Positions 11,686-20,019 of a DNA stretch of 64,000 nucleotides are shown here, in pieces. The DNA is from Erwinia aphidicola (lineage in GTDB: Bacteria > Pseudomonadota > Gammaproteobacteria > Enterobacterales > Enterobacteriaceae), in NCBI RefSeq assembly GCF_014773485.1, contig NZ_JACXBP010000003.1, positions 124,001 through 188,000 of the forward strand, read 5' to 3'. Numbering within the stretch: the stretch's first letter is position 1; every line of letters begins with the position of its first letter. The notes below the pieces were generated by a model that was not told the origin of the DNA, did no database searches, and saw only the letters and a program-made list of their open reading frames with translations. Made by a program: the position numbers and the translations under genes.

Positions 11686-13071
11686 ATGTTGGCAAAATTA
11701 CGTATCGGCATCACCGCCAAGCTGTTCGCGGCGATCTTCTCCACCTGCATGCTGGTGCTGATCACCATGCACTGGGGGGTGCGCCTCAGCTTTGAGCACG
11801 GCTTTATCGATTACATTAAACGCGGCAACGAGCAGCGGCTGATGATGCTGAGCGATGCGCTGGCGGACCAGTACGAACAGCACGGCAACTGGGACTTCCT
11901 GCGCAACAACAATAAGCTGGTGTTTAATATTCTGCGCTCGCTGGAGCAGAATCCCGACGCCAGTAATCAGCTGCCGCCGCACGGCTGGCGCACGCAATTC
12001 TGGATTATCGACCAGCAGTATCACGTGATGATGGGGCCGCGCGCGCCAGTGCCGCCGGAAGGTTCGCGGCGCAATATCACCACCAGCAGTGGCAAAGTGG
12101 TCGGCTGGGTGATTGGCTCGCCGCCCGAGCGCCTGACGCGCAGCGCCGATATCAACTTTGACCAGCAGCAGAAGCGCACCAGCTGGATGATCGTCGGGCT
12201 GACGATGCTGCTGGCCGCAGCGGTAACCTGGCTAATGTCGCGCGGCCTGTTGGCCCCGGTAAAACGGCTGGTCGACGGTACCCATCACCTCGCCGCCGGG
12301 GATTTCGCCACCCGGGTTGAGTCCTCCAGCCGCGATGAGCTTGGGCGGCTGGCGCAGGACTTTAACCGCCTTGCCAGCACGCTGGAGAAAAACGAAAGCA
12401 TGCGCCGCGCCTTTATGGCCGATATCTCGCACGAGCTGCGCACGCCGCTGGCGATCCTGCGCGGCGAGCTGGAAGCGATTCAGGACGGGGTGCGCAAGCT
12501 GACGCCGGAGTCGATTGTCTCACTTCAGGGTGAAGTCGCGACGCTGACCAAGCTGGTCGACGATGTGCACCAGCTCTCGTTGTCCGACGAGGGGGCGCTG
12601 GCTTACCGCAAAAGCCAGATCGATCTGGCGTCGCTGCTGGAGCTGGTTTCCGGTAACTTCTCCCACCGCTTTGCCCGCCATCCGCTGGCCCTGACGCTGG
12701 ATTTGCCGGCGACCGCGCCGCAGTTTGGCGATCCGGACCGCCTGATACAGCTCTTTACCAATCTGATGGAGAACAGCCTGCGCTATACCGACCCCGGCGG
12801 CACGCTGCATATCAGTTTGCAACCCCTGCCGGACGGCAATTTACTTCATTTTGACGACAGCGCGCCCGGTATTAGCGATGAGCAGCGGAGCCAGATTTTT
12901 GAGCGTTTTTATCGCGCGGAAGGATCGCGTAATCGAGCCAGCGGCGGTTCTGGTCTTGGGCTGGCTATCTGCCAGAACATTGTCGAAGCCCACGACGGCA
13001 CCATCGTTGCGGAGCACTCCGATGCCGGCGGCGTGAGAATTACGGTACACTTACCGTATAAGACTCACTGA
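11686..13071 (+). CDS. baeS: Envelope-stress sensor kinase BaeS
   Basis: A 461-residue membrane histidine kinase. TM1 is near residues 10-30, followed by a periplasmic domain (about 35-165), TM2 near 167-185, HAMP (about 186-238), HisKA with the phospho-accepting His249 in ISHELRTP, and a HATPase domain with [10 protein letters not shown]. Its ATG directly abuts the mdtD stop (TAA-ATG), so it shares the efflux transcript. With BaeR it controls its own operon in response to envelope damage in E. coli. Confidence 0.95.
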   Translation: MLAKLRIGITAKLFAAIFSTCMLVLITMHWGVRLSFEHGFIDYIKRGNEQRLMMLSDALADQYEQHGNWDFLRNNNKLVFNILRSLEQNPDASNQLPPHGWRTQFWIIDQQYHVMMGPRAPVPPEGSRRNITTSSGKVVGWVIGSPPERLTRSADINFDQQQKRTSWMIVGLTMLLAAAVTWLMSRGLLAPVKRLVDGTHHLAAGDFATRVESSSRDELGRLAQDFNRLASTLEKNESMRRAFMADISHELRTPLAILRGELEAIQDGVRKLTPESIVSLQGEVATLTKLVDDVHQLSLSDEGALAYRKSQIDLASLLELVSGNFSHRFARHPLALTLDLPATAPQFGDPDRLIQLFTNLMENSLRYTDPGGTLHISLQPLPDGNLLHFDDSAPGISDEQRSQIFERFYRAEGSRNRASGGSGLGLAICQNIVEAHDGTIVAEHSDAGGVRITVHLPYKTH

Positions 13072-13085
13072 TATGGACTCATTTA

Positions 13086-13793
13086 ATGCTTCCGGACAAC
13101 GCTGCTCCGCTGATCTTAATCGTTGAAGATGAACCGAAACTTGGCCAGCTGATGGTGGATTATCTGCAGGCCGCCAACTATCGCACCCACCATCTGATGC
13201 GCGGTGATGAAGCCATCGACTGGATTAAGCAGCATGCGCCGGACCTGGTGCTGCTCGATCTGATGCTGCCGGGGCTGGATGGTCTGTCAGTGTGCCGCGA
13301 GCTGCGCCGCTTCTCCGAGCTGCCGGTGATGATGGTTACGGCAAAAATTGAAGAGATTGATCGCCTGCTGGGGCTGGAGATTGGCGCGGATGATTACATC
13401 TGTAAGCCTTTCAGCCCGCGGGAAGTGGTGGCGCGGGTGAAAACCATTCTGAAACGCTGCCAGCGAACGCCGGAAGAAGCACAGGCAGTCTCGCTGCTGA
13501 AGGTTGATGAAAACCGCTTTCAGGCCAGCTGGGACGAAAAACCTCTCGACCTCACTCCGGCGGAGTTCCGCCTGCTGAAAACGCTGGCGCAGGAGCCGGG
13601 CAAGGTATTTTCCCGCGAACAGCTGCTAAACCACCTGTACGACGATTATCGCGTGGTGACCGACCGCACCATCGACAGCCATATTAAAAATCTGCGCCGC
13701 AAGCTGGAGTCGCTCGACGCCGACCAGCCCTTTATCCGCGCCGTGTACGGCATGGGCTATCGCTGGGAAGCCGATGTCTGTCGTTTGATTTAG
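13086..13793 (+). CDS. baeR: Response regulator BaeR
   Basis: A 235-residue OmpR/PhoB-type regulator. The receiver domain (about 9-125) has the phosphorylated Asp58 in [10 protein letters not shown], the acidic pair in VEDE and the Lys in YICKPF. A winged-helix DNA-binding domain follows. It is the last gene of the mdtABCD-baeSR unit, 14 bases after baeS. It activates mdtABCD, acrD and spy in E. coli. Confidence 0.95.
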   Translation: MLPDNAAPLILIVEDEPKLGQLMVDYLQAANYRTHHLMRGDEAIDWIKQHAPDLVLLDLMLPGLDGLSVCRELRRFSELPVMMVTAKIEEIDRLLGLEIGADDYICKPFSPREVVARVKTILKRCQRTPEEAQAVSLLKVDENRFQASWDEKPLDLTPAEFRLLKTLAQEPGKVFSREQLLNHLYDDYRVVTDRTIDSHIKNLRRKLESLDADQPFIRAVYGMGYRWEADVCRLI

Positions 13794-13847
13794 ATCAAAT
13801 CCCGCCGCGATTCCCGCCAGTACAATCCCCCGCCGGGCAACACATCG

Positions 13848-14022
13848 GGCGAGGCATGCCTCGCCGCTACGATTAAGCAGACCTGCGCCAGCCCGCAGGG
13901 GTCAGGCATGCCTCGCCGCTGCGATTACGCAGACCTGCGCCAGCCCGTAGGGGTCAGGCATGCCTCGCCGCTGCGATTACGCAGACCTGCGTCAGCCCGT
14001 AGGGGTCAGGCATGCCTGACCC
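13848..14022. repeat. Tandem array of a 52-bp palindrome-bearing unit
   Basis: Three head-to-tail units begin at 13861, 13913 and 13965, each 52 bases and differing at only a few positions. Every unit contains GCAGACCTGCG, then G(C/T)AGGGGTCAGGCATGCC. A perfect palindrome (13848-13865, ggcgaggcatgcctcgcc) opens the array and another (14003-14022, gggtcaggcatgcctgaccc) closes it. The array fills most of the 281-base gap between baeR and trhP. No gene was found in it. Confidence 0.85.
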
Positions 14023-14074
14023 GCACCTAAATCACTTAATTGCAATTTCTGACCTGACATCAGACTGAGACATC

Positions 14075-15457
14075 ATGCATAAACCGGAACTGCTTTCTCC
14101 GGCCGGCACCCTGAAAAATATGCGTTACGCTTTTGCGTATGGCGCAGACGCAGTGTATGCCGGTCAGCCTCGCTATAGCCTGCGCGTGCGCAATAATGAA
14201 TTTAATCATCACAACCTCGCCATCGGCATCAATGAAGCCCACGCGCTCGGTAAAAAATTCTACGTGGTGGTGAACATCGCCCCACATAACGCCAAGCTAA
14301 AAACGTTTATTCGCGACCTGCAGCCAGTGGTGGCGATGGGGCCGGATGCGCTGATTATGTCCGATCCCGGGCTGATTATGCTGGTGCGCGAAGCCTTCCC
14401 GCAGATTGATATCCACCTGTCGGTGCAGGCCAACGCCGTCAACTGGGCAACGGTGAAATTCTGGCAGCAGATGGGGCTGACGCGGGCAATCCTGTCGCGC
14501 GAACTGTCGCTGGAAGAGATTGACGAGATCCGCCAGCAGGTGCCGGAGATGGAGCTGGAGATCTTCGTACATGGCGCACTGTGTATGGCTTATTCCGGCC
14601 GCTGCCTGCTCTCCGGCTACATCAACAAGCGTGACCCGAACCAGGGAACCTGCACCAACGCCTGCCGCTGGGAATACAACGTGCAGGAAGGTAAAGAGGA
14701 TGCCGTCGGCAATATCGTTCATCGCCAGCAGCCGATTGCGGTGCGCAACGCTGAACCCACGCTGGGCGTCGGTGAGCCAACCGATAAAGTGTTTATGATC
14801 GAAGAAGCGATGCGCCCCGGCGAATATATGACCGCCTTCGAAGATGAGCACGGCACCTATATTATGAACTCAAAGGATCTGCGCGCGGTGGCGCACGTTG
14901 AGCGCCTGACGCGGATGGGCGTCCACTCACTAAAGATCGAGGGGCGCACCAAGTCGTTCTACTACTGCGCCCGCACCGCTCAGGTTTATCGCCGGGCGAT
15001 TGATGACGCAGCCGCCGGAAAACCGTTCGACCCTGCCCTGCTGGAAACGCTGGAAGGGTTGGCGCACCGCGGCTATACCGAAGGGTTTCTGCGCCGCCAC
15101 ACGCACGATAGCTACCAAAGCTATGATGCCGGGTACTCCGTCTCCGACCGTCAGCAGTTTGTCGGGGAATTTACCGGCGAGCGGCGCGGTGCGCTGGCCC
15201 AGGTCGATGTGAAGAACAAATTCAGCGTGGGCGATAGCCTGGAACTGATGACCCCGGCGGGCAATATCAATTTCACCCTGGCACAGATGGAAAACGGCAA
15301 GGCGCAGCCGATTGAGGTTGCTCCGGGCAACGGTCATCTGGTGTGGCTGCCGCTTCCGGAGGCGGTGGATCTGCAATACGCCCTGCTGATGCGCAATCTG
15401 TCAGGCACCACTACCCGCTCCCCCCATGCGGTCGACTTGGCAAAAGAAGTCACATAA
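14075..15457 (+). CDS. trhP: tRNA 5-hydroxyuridine formation protein TrhP (YegQ)
   Basis: A 460-residue U32-family protein matching E. coli YegQ, now called TrhP. It takes part in prephenate-dependent 5-hydroxylation of uridine 34 in tRNAs. The N-terminal barrel begins KPELLSPAGTLKNM. The conserved Cys cluster lies in HGALCMAYSGRCLLS and the following GTCTNACRW, a likely iron-sulfur site. It is cytoplasmic and monocistronic. Its last codons overlap sequence that may belong to the promoter of the cyaR small RNA downstream. Older annotation as a 'protease' reflects only the family name. Confidence 0.93.
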   Translation: MHKPELLSPAGTLKNMRYAFAYGADAVYAGQPRYSLRVRNNEFNHHNLAIGINEAHALGKKFYVVVNIAPHNAKLKTFIRDLQPVVAMGPDALIMSDPGLIMLVREAFPQIDIHLSVQANAVNWATVKFWQQMGLTRAILSRELSLEEIDEIRQQVPEMELEIFVHGALCMAYSGRCLLSGYINKRDPNQGTCTNACRWEYNVQEGKEDAVGNIVHRQQPIAVRNAEPTLGVGEPTDKVFMIEEAMRPGEYMTAFEDEHGTYIMNSKDLRAVAHVERLTRMGVHSLKIEGRTKSFYYCARTAQVYRRAIDDAAAGKPFDPALLETLEGLAHRGYTEGFLRRHTHDSYQSYDAGYSVSDRQQFVGEFTGERRGALAQVDVKNKFSVGDSLELMTPAGNINFTLAQMENGKAQPIEVAPGNGHLVWLPLPEAVDLQYALLMRNLSGTTTRSPHAVDLAKEVT

Positions 15458-15475
15458 TGTTACTGATATTAGAAT
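15450..15475 (+). promoter_or_regulatory. Candidate cyaR promoter
   Basis: A CRP-like right half-site TCACA lies at 15450-15454, overlapping the end of trhP; the left half is poor. A -10-like TAGAAT lies at 15470-15475, which would place the start near 15482. In E. coli cyaR is CRP-activated from the same position after yegQ. This promoter is inferred from position and weak motifs. Confidence 0.35.
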
Positions 15476-15481
15476 CTGGTC

Positions 15482-15727
15482 ACATAACCTCAGGACATTC
15501 CTGGTTATGATGCTCCCGCTCCTAACGAACAAATCCAAATAGCACCCTCTGACCCAGAGATTTCCAGTTGCAGGAAGGCAGCAAGCGAACGCATCCCCCG
15601 GAGCTTACACCAGTAAGTGACTGGGATGAGAGAACGCCGCTAACGCCTCTGCGGCTTGAAAGATAGTGGTCAGAAACCACCTCATTTGGCTCGCCCGGCT
15701 CCCCCGTGCGGGCCATTTCTTTTTTTC
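15482..15727 (+). ncRNA. cyaR: CyaR-type small RNA, interrupted by an ERIC element
   Basis: At 15672-15727 the sequence lines up with the 3' half of E. coli CyaR. It has the pairing region agaaaccacctc (the ACCACCUC seed that targets Shine-Dalgarno sequences), then a GC-rich hairpin at about 15689-15715 with CTCCC in the loop, followed by a T-rich tail to 15727. The location after yegQ/trhP is also that of cyaR. The 5' half does not adjoin it; that place is taken by an ERIC repeat (15548-15674). A CATAACC-containing hairpin at 15482-15507, resembling the CyaR 5' end, lies before the ERIC. The 3' half is solid; the joint transcript is inferred. The RNA acts with Hfq in E. coli to repress ompX, nadE and luxS. 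Confidence 0.7.
15548..15674. repeat. ERIC (IRU) palindromic repeat, 127 bp
   Basis: The core gaaggcagcaagcgaacg, then gagcttac, agtaagtgactggga, gctaacgcctctgc and cttgaaa, follows the enterobacterial repetitive intergenic consensus along its length. The ends are inverted repeats: TCTGACC at 15548 and GGTCAGA at 15668. The distance gives exactly 127 bases, the usual full ERIC length. It lies within the presumed cyaR transcript, directly beside the CyaR seed. Confidence 0.85.
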
Positions 15728-15825
15728 ATGCCCAAATTTTTCAGACGTTGTCCCCCTGCGTTACCCCCAGGCGCCAGGATATGCTATATCTTGATGCAAA
15801 CTGCAAACGCCATCAGGAATTAAAA

Positions 15826-16725
15826 ATGGAAAAACATTCACTTACCCTGGCGATCCTCAACGGTAAAAGCGCTGGTAATGAAGAGCTGCGCGCGGCGATT
15901 AGCACTTTGCGCCAGCAGGGCTTCCCGCTGGAGGTACGCGTTACCTGGGAACACGGCGACGGCGAACGCTACGTGCACGAAGCGGTAGCGCTGCAGGCCA
16001 GCACCGTGATTGCCGCGGGCGGCGACGGCACCATCAATGAGATCGCCACCGCGCTGGCCCGTCTGGCGCCGCAACACCGGCCGGTGCTGGGCCTGGTGCC
16101 ACTGGGTACGGCCAACGACTTCGCCACCAGTGCGGGTATCCCGCTGGAGATGGAAAATGCGCTGCGCCTGGCCATTCTTGGTAAAGCCACGCCTATCGAC
16201 ATCGCCCGCGTCAATAACGACCGCTACTTTATCAATATGGCGACCGGCGGCTTCGGTACGCGCATTACCACCGAAACCCCGGAAAAGCTAAAGTCGGCAC
16301 TCGGCGGCGTCTCCTACTTTATTCATGGTCTGATGCGCATGGATACTCTAAAAGCCGACAGCTGCACGCTGCAAGGCCCGGATTTTCACTGGCAGGGTGA
16401 CGCGCTGGTGATTGGCATCGGTAACGGGCGCCAGGCCGGGGGTGGGCAGCGCCTGTGCCCGACCGCGCTGATTAATGACGGCAGGCTGGAGCTGAGCATC
16501 GCCACCTCGCAGGAGCTGCTGCCCACCCTCATTCACAAGCTGACCAGCGACGAAGAAAACCCGAACCTGATCACCGCTTCCCTGCCGTGGCTGACTATCC
16601 GTGCGCCAAATGAGATGACCTTTAATCTCGACGGCGAACCCCTGAGCGGAACGGAATTCCGTATTGAGGTGATGCCGGACGCGCTGGAGTGCCGCCTGCC
16701 ACCTTCCTGCGAACTGTTAGCCTAA
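15826..16725 (+). CDS. yegS: Lipid kinase YegS
   Basis: A 299-residue diacylglycerol-kinase-like enzyme, identical in length to E. coli YegS, which phosphorylates phosphatidylglycerol in vitro. It carries the nucleotide-binding [10 protein letters not shown] (about residues 65-74) and the LGTANDFA motif. The ATG at 15826 is chosen because AGGA stands shortly before it and the protein then matches the family start; the frame is open further upstream but runs into the cyaR terminator. It is monocistronic, with a hairpin terminator behind it. Confidence 0.92.
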   Translation: MEKHSLTLAILNGKSAGNEELRAAISTLRQQGFPLEVRVTWEHGDGERYVHEAVALQASTVIAAGGDGTINEIATALARLAPQHRPVLGLVPLGTANDFATSAGIPLEMENALRLAILGKATPIDIARVNNDRYFINMATGGFGTRITTETPEKLKSALGGVSYFIHGLMRMDTLKADSCTLQGPDFHWQGDALVIGIGNGRQAGGGQRLCPTALINDGRLELSIATSQELLPTLIHKLTSDEENPNLITASLPWLTIRAPNEMTFNLDGEPLSGTEFRIEVMPDALECRLPPSCELLA

Positions 16726-16732
16726 CCCCTGA

Positions 16733-16757
16733 AGGCCGATCGCAAAACGGTCGGCCT
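16733..16757 (+). terminator. Hairpin after yegS
   Basis: Arms AGGCCGA (16733-16739) and TCGGCCT (16751-16757) pair around a short inner stem and A-rich loop. The T-tract is weak. The remaining bases up to 16906 are AT-rich and I see no gene in them. Confidence 0.6.
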
Positions 16758-16906
16758 AATATCATTACCGATCATTATTTTGCGGCACGCCTTCCGTTTT
16801 ATTCCTTTCATCAAAACTTTAAATAGACCGGTAAGTTGTAATCGTTATTATTCGTTGTAGATGAGCAGGCGTTATTATTCTGCGGACGACAGGGCCGATT
16901 GCAAGA

Positions 16907-17362
16907 ATGGAATTTAAGACTTTTTACTATCACACTAACCGGATAACCTATATTTATCATTTCGCCTCGCGGGGGATTGAATATGAGATAAATATCGAGC
17001 AGGTCACCCGTACCGATCAGGCCAGTATCAGCCTGCAGGAAGGCTTTATCCTGAGTAAAAATGGCGCGTATGAAGTTAGCTTTGATATTAAAGCGAACCG
17101 CTTAGCGAAGCAGTTATATGCACGGGCGTTGCCTGGCCAGGTGTCAGCAATACAGGTTATTCGCCAGATTGAGAAAGCATTAATTGCACACCTTGAGGAA
17201 TTTAATGCTGGTATGTATATCTTCGCCGCCAGCGATATTAAGCTGGCTGCGATTTATCAACGCATCATTAAAAAACACCACGCCAGGGGAAATACTCTGG
17301 AATCAGGCTTTAAACCCATCGGGAGGGGATATGTTATACGGACAAAATACTGTTACCGCTGA
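16907..17362 (+). CDS. Hypothetical protein, first gene of a two-gene accessory unit
   Basis: I do not recognise this 151-residue protein. It has no signal peptide or membrane segment and is rich in Tyr, Ile, Lys and Arg. The N-terminal half looks like alternating beta strands. The C-terminal half has a helix, then FAASDIKLAAIYQRIIKK and a closing GRGYVIRTKYCYR, a layout a little like the end of an acetyltransferase fold, but too weak to call. The DNA is more AT-rich than the neighbours and the E. coli order has nothing here, so it is probably acquired. No good ribosome site precedes the ATG. Its end overlaps the next gene by 32 bases in another frame, suggesting paired expression. Confidence 0.6.
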   Translation: MEFKTFYYHTNRITYIYHFASRGIEYEINIEQVTRTDQASISLQEGFILSKNGAYEVSFDIKANRLAKQLYARALPGQVSAIQVIRQIEKALIAHLEEFNAGMYIFAASDIKLAAIYQRIIKKHHARGNTLESGFKPIGRGYVIRTKYCYR

Positions 17363-17528
17363 GCAAAAAGAAGCTGAGCGAAAAGAAGATGAAGAGGCGG
17401 CGCAAAGATCTCTCAGGATTCTCACTGCGATGATGATGCGGGCCGGAGAAGCCTGGGATGCCTGGCAGGCCGAAGAAGCGGCGAAGGCAGCCGCCGCCGC
17501 GCAGGCTAACTCCTCTGCCAGCAAGTAA
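17331..17528 (+). CDS. Hypothetical small Ala/Glu-rich protein
   Basis: This 65-residue protein starts at an ATG preceded by a very strong GGGAGGGG, inside the end of the preceding gene. The N-terminal half is charged (EQKEAERKEDEEAA), the middle is a hydrophobic Met-rich stretch (LRILTAMMMRAGEAW), and the tail is Ala-rich; it is likely mostly helical. I do not recognise it. The overlap and the strong ribosome site argue for a two-gene unit in which the second product is made in excess. That is common in toxin-antitoxin and effector-immunity pairs, but here it is only a possibility. It is followed by a good terminator. Confidence 0.6.
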   Translation: MLYGQNTVTAEQKEAERKEDEEAAQRSLRILTAMMMRAGEAWDAWQAEEAAKAAAAAQANSSASK

Positions 17529-17548
17529 CCGATTTTCCACTATCTGAT

Positions 17549-17568
17549 AAGCGCCAACCGGCGCTTTT
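17549..17568 (+). terminator. Rho-independent terminator of the two-gene unit
   Basis: Arms AAGCGCC (17549-17555) and GGCGCTT (17560-17566) enclose a four-base loop and run into TTTT. Confidence 0.75.
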
Positions 17569-17594
17569 CTCTCACGCCACCCATGTTAAGCAAA

Positions 17595-17659
17595 TGTGAT
17601 CCCCTTCGCGAATTCTGCATGAGCAACTTGTATGGTAGTACGCTAAGAGCGTATTTTTT
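17595..17659 (+). promoter_or_regulatory. rspA leader with hairpin and T-tract, possible CRP site
   Basis: TACGCT (17639-17644) and AGCGTA (17648-17653) form a hairpin followed at once by six T, about 30 bases before the rspA start; it looks like a terminator inside the leader. A TGTGA half-site at 17595 with a poor partner could be a CRP site, and ttgtatggtagtac just before the hairpin could be a GntR (RspR) operator. All three readings are weak. Confidence 0.4.
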
Positions 17660-17690
17660 CACCATTGTCAGCGCACAAGGCGAACTCAGA

Positions 17691-18905
17691 ATGAAAATTG
17701 TTAAAGCAGAAGTCTTTGTTACCTGCCCAGGCAGGAACTTTGTCACCGTTAAAATCACCACTGACCAGGGGCTGACCGGCGTCGGCGATGCCACACTCAA
17801 CGGGCGTGAGCTGCCCGTTGCCTCCTACCTGAAAGATCACGTCTGCCCACAGCTGATTGGCCGCAATGCGCACCAGATTGAAGATATCTGGCAGTTCTTC
17901 TATAAGGGCGCTTACTGGCGTCGTGGCCCGGTCACCATGTCGGCGATCTCTGCCGTGGACCAGGCACTGTGGGATATCAAAGGGAAAGCGGCGAATATGC
18001 CGGTTTACCAGCTGCTGGGCGGCGCATCACGCACCGGGGTGATGGTTTACTGCCATACCACCGGCCATAGCATTGATGAAGTGATGGACGACTATGCCAA
18101 GCACCAGGAGCTGGGCTTTAAGGCGATCCGCGCTCAGTGCGGCGTGCCGGGGATGAAAACCACCTACGGCATGGCGAAGGGGAAAGGTGAAGCTTATGAA
18201 CCCGCCACCAAAGGTGCCCGCCCGGAAGAGCAGCTGTGGTCGACCGAGAAATACCTCGACTTCACGCCGAAGCTGTTTGAGGCGATCCGCGACAAGTTTG
18301 GTTTCAACGAGCATCTGCTGCACGATATGCATCACCGCCTGACCCCGATTGAAGCGGCGCGCTTTGGCAAAAGCGTGGAAGCGTACCGCCTGTTCTGGAT
18401 GGAAGACCCAACCCCGGCCGAAAACCAGGAGAGCTTCCGCCTTATCCGCCAGCACACCGTCACGCCGATTGCCGTCGGCGAGGTGTTTAACAGCATCTGG
18501 GACTGCAAGCAGCTGATTGAAGAGCAGCTGATCGACTATATCCGCACCACTATTACCCACGCGGGCGGCATCACCGGGATGCGCCGTATCGCCGACTTTG
18601 CCTCGCTCTACCAGGTTCGTACCGGCTCACACGGCCCGTCCGACCTGTCGCCAATCTGCATGGCGGCGGCGCTGCACTTTGACCTCTGGGTGCCTAACTT
18701 TGGCGTGCAGGAGTATATGGGCTATTCGGAGCAGATGCTGGAGGTGTTCCCGAACAGCTGGAGCTTCGACAACGGCTATATGCATCCGGGCGACAAGCCG
18801 GGCCTCGGCATTGAGTTTGATGAGAAGCTGGCGGCGAAATATCCCTACGAACCTGCGTATCTGCCGGTGGCACGCCTGGAAGACGGCACCCTGTGGAACT
18901 GGTAA
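17691..18905 (+). CDS. rspA: Enolase-superfamily dehydratase RspA (D-mannonate dehydratase family)
   Basis: A 404-residue enolase-superfamily protein of the mannonate dehydratase subgroup, the same length as E. coli RspA. It would dehydrate D-mannonate (or D-gluconate) to 2-keto-3-deoxygluconate using Mg2+. Visible active-site stretches are [13 protein letters not shown] and VGEVFNS for metal binding and [10 protein letters not shown] with His314. Residue 316 is Pro; as I recall, Pro here rather than Ala marks the low-activity members. The ATG at 17691 gives the family N-terminus MKIVKAEVF; upstream in-frame sequence lies in the leader. It heads the rspA-rspB-transporter-oxidoreductase-rspR cluster. 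Confidence 0.9.
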   Translation: MKIVKAEVFVTCPGRNFVTVKITTDQGLTGVGDATLNGRELPVASYLKDHVCPQLIGRNAHQIEDIWQFFYKGAYWRRGPVTMSAISAVDQALWDIKGKAANMPVYQLLGGASRTGVMVYCHTTGHSIDEVMDDYAKHQELGFKAIRAQCGVPGMKTTYGMAKGKGEAYEPATKGARPEEQLWSTEKYLDFTPKLFEAIRDKFGFNEHLLHDMHHRLTPIEAARFGKSVEAYRLFWMEDPTPAENQESFRLIRQHTVTPIAVGEVFNSIWDCKQLIEEQLIDYIRTTITHAGGITGMRRIADFASLYQVRTGSHGPSDLSPICMAAALHFDLWVPNFGVQEYMGYSEQMLEVFPNSWSFDNGYMHPGDKPGLGIEFDEKLAAKYPYEPAYLPVARLEDGTLWNW

Positions 18906-18915
18906 GGAGAGAACA

Positions 18916-19926
18916 ATGAAAAGTGTGGTGATTGAACGCCCGGGCGAACTGCAGCTGCAGGAGCGCCCGCTGCTCGCCCCGTCCACGGGTGAAGTGCGCG
19001 TCAAGGTGCGCTACGCCAGCATCTGCGGCTCTGACGTGCATATCTGGCACGGCCACAACCCCTTTGCCCGCTATCCGCGCGTTATCGGCCATGAGTTTTT
19101 TGGCGTAATTGACGCCGTCGGCGACGGGGTGGATGCTGCGCGCATCGGCGAACGTGTGGCGGTGGACCCGGTAGTGAGCTGCGGCCACTGCTACCCCTGC
19201 TCCATCGGCCGCCCTAACGTCTGTCGCGAGCTGCAGGTGATTGGCGTACATCGCGACGGCGGCTTCAGCGAGTATGCGCTGGCCCCGGCGGGCAATGCTT
19301 ACACTCTGCCGGCAGCCATCCCTGATACGCTGGCCAGCCTGGTTGAGCCGTTTACCATCGCCGCCAATATCACCGCGTTCCTTAAGCCGCAGCCGGATGA
19401 CGTGGCGCTGATTTACGGCTCCGGTCCGATGGGGCTGACCGCCATTCAGGTGCTGAAAGGCGTGTATAAGGTCAGGCAAGTGATTGTCGCCGATCGGCTG
19501 GATGAGCGACTGGCGATGGCCAAAGCCAATGGCGCGGACCTGGTGCTGAATAATGGCGAAACGCCGCTGGCAGAACAGCTGAATGGCGTGCAGCCTACGC
19601 TGATTATCGATGCCGCCTGCCATCCGTCGATTTTGGCGGAAGCGGCGGCGCTCGCCTCCCCCGCCGGGCGCATCGGCCTGCTTGGATTCTCCGGCGAGGC
19701 GTGCACCGTGACGCAGCAGAGCCTGACCAGCAAAGAGCTGTCGCTGTTCACCTCGCGCCTGAACAGCCACCGCTTCCCCGAGGTGATTGCCTGGATGGAG
19801 CAGGGGCTGATCCAGCCGGAAAAACTGGTTACCCATACGCTGCCGCTCACTCAGATTGAGCAGGCGATGACGCTGTTCGAAAAGGATCCGCGCAGCTGCT
19901 GCAAAGTGATTTTACAGGTTAGCTAA
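18916..19926 (+). CDS. rspB: Zinc-dependent dehydrogenase RspB
   Basis: A 336-residue medium-chain dehydrogenase. Catalytic zinc ligands are in ASICGSDVH and IGHEF; the structural zinc Cys cluster is CGHCYPCSIGRPNVC. The Rossmann glycines are in IYGSGPMGLTA. It starts ten bases after rspA with AAGGAGAG as ribosome site. RspB-type enzymes have been shown elsewhere to oxidise L-gulonate at C5 to D-fructuronate. With a fructuronate reductase-like gene and RspA next door, the same role is likely here, but the substrate is inferred. Confidence 0.88.
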   Translation: MKSVVIERPGELQLQERPLLAPSTGEVRVKVRYASICGSDVHIWHGHNPFARYPRVIGHEFFGVIDAVGDGVDAARIGERVAVDPVVSCGHCYPCSIGRPNVCRELQVIGVHRDGGFSEYALAPAGNAYTLPAAIPDTLASLVEPFTIAANITAFLKPQPDDVALIYGSGPMGLTAIQVLKGVYKVRQVIVADRLDERLAMAKANGADLVLNNGETPLAEQLNGVQPTLIIDAACHPSILAEAAALASPAGRIGLLGFSGEACTVTQQSLTSKELSLFTSRLNSHRFPEVIAWMEQGLIQPEKLVTHTLPLTQIEQAMTLFEKDPRSCCKVILQVS

Positions 19927-19936
19927 CACCAGAACG

Positions 19937-19962
19937 CCGCAGGCCCGGTTCCCGGCCTGCGG
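19937..19962. repeat. Hairpin between rspB and the transporter gene
   Basis: Nine-base arms ccgcaggcc and ggcctgcgg around an eight-base loop, without a T-tract. It is probably an mRNA-stabilising or REP-like hairpin inside the operon rather than a full terminator. Confidence 0.6.
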
Positions 19963-20019
19963 TCAATATCAATACCTCAAACCCTACCCACTAAAAATAT
20001 AACAAGCGGAGTTATTACT

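Noticed and set aside
15522..15716. A 64-codon minus-strand frame over the ERIC element and cyaR
   Set aside because: The bases are explained by a non-coding repeat and a small RNA.
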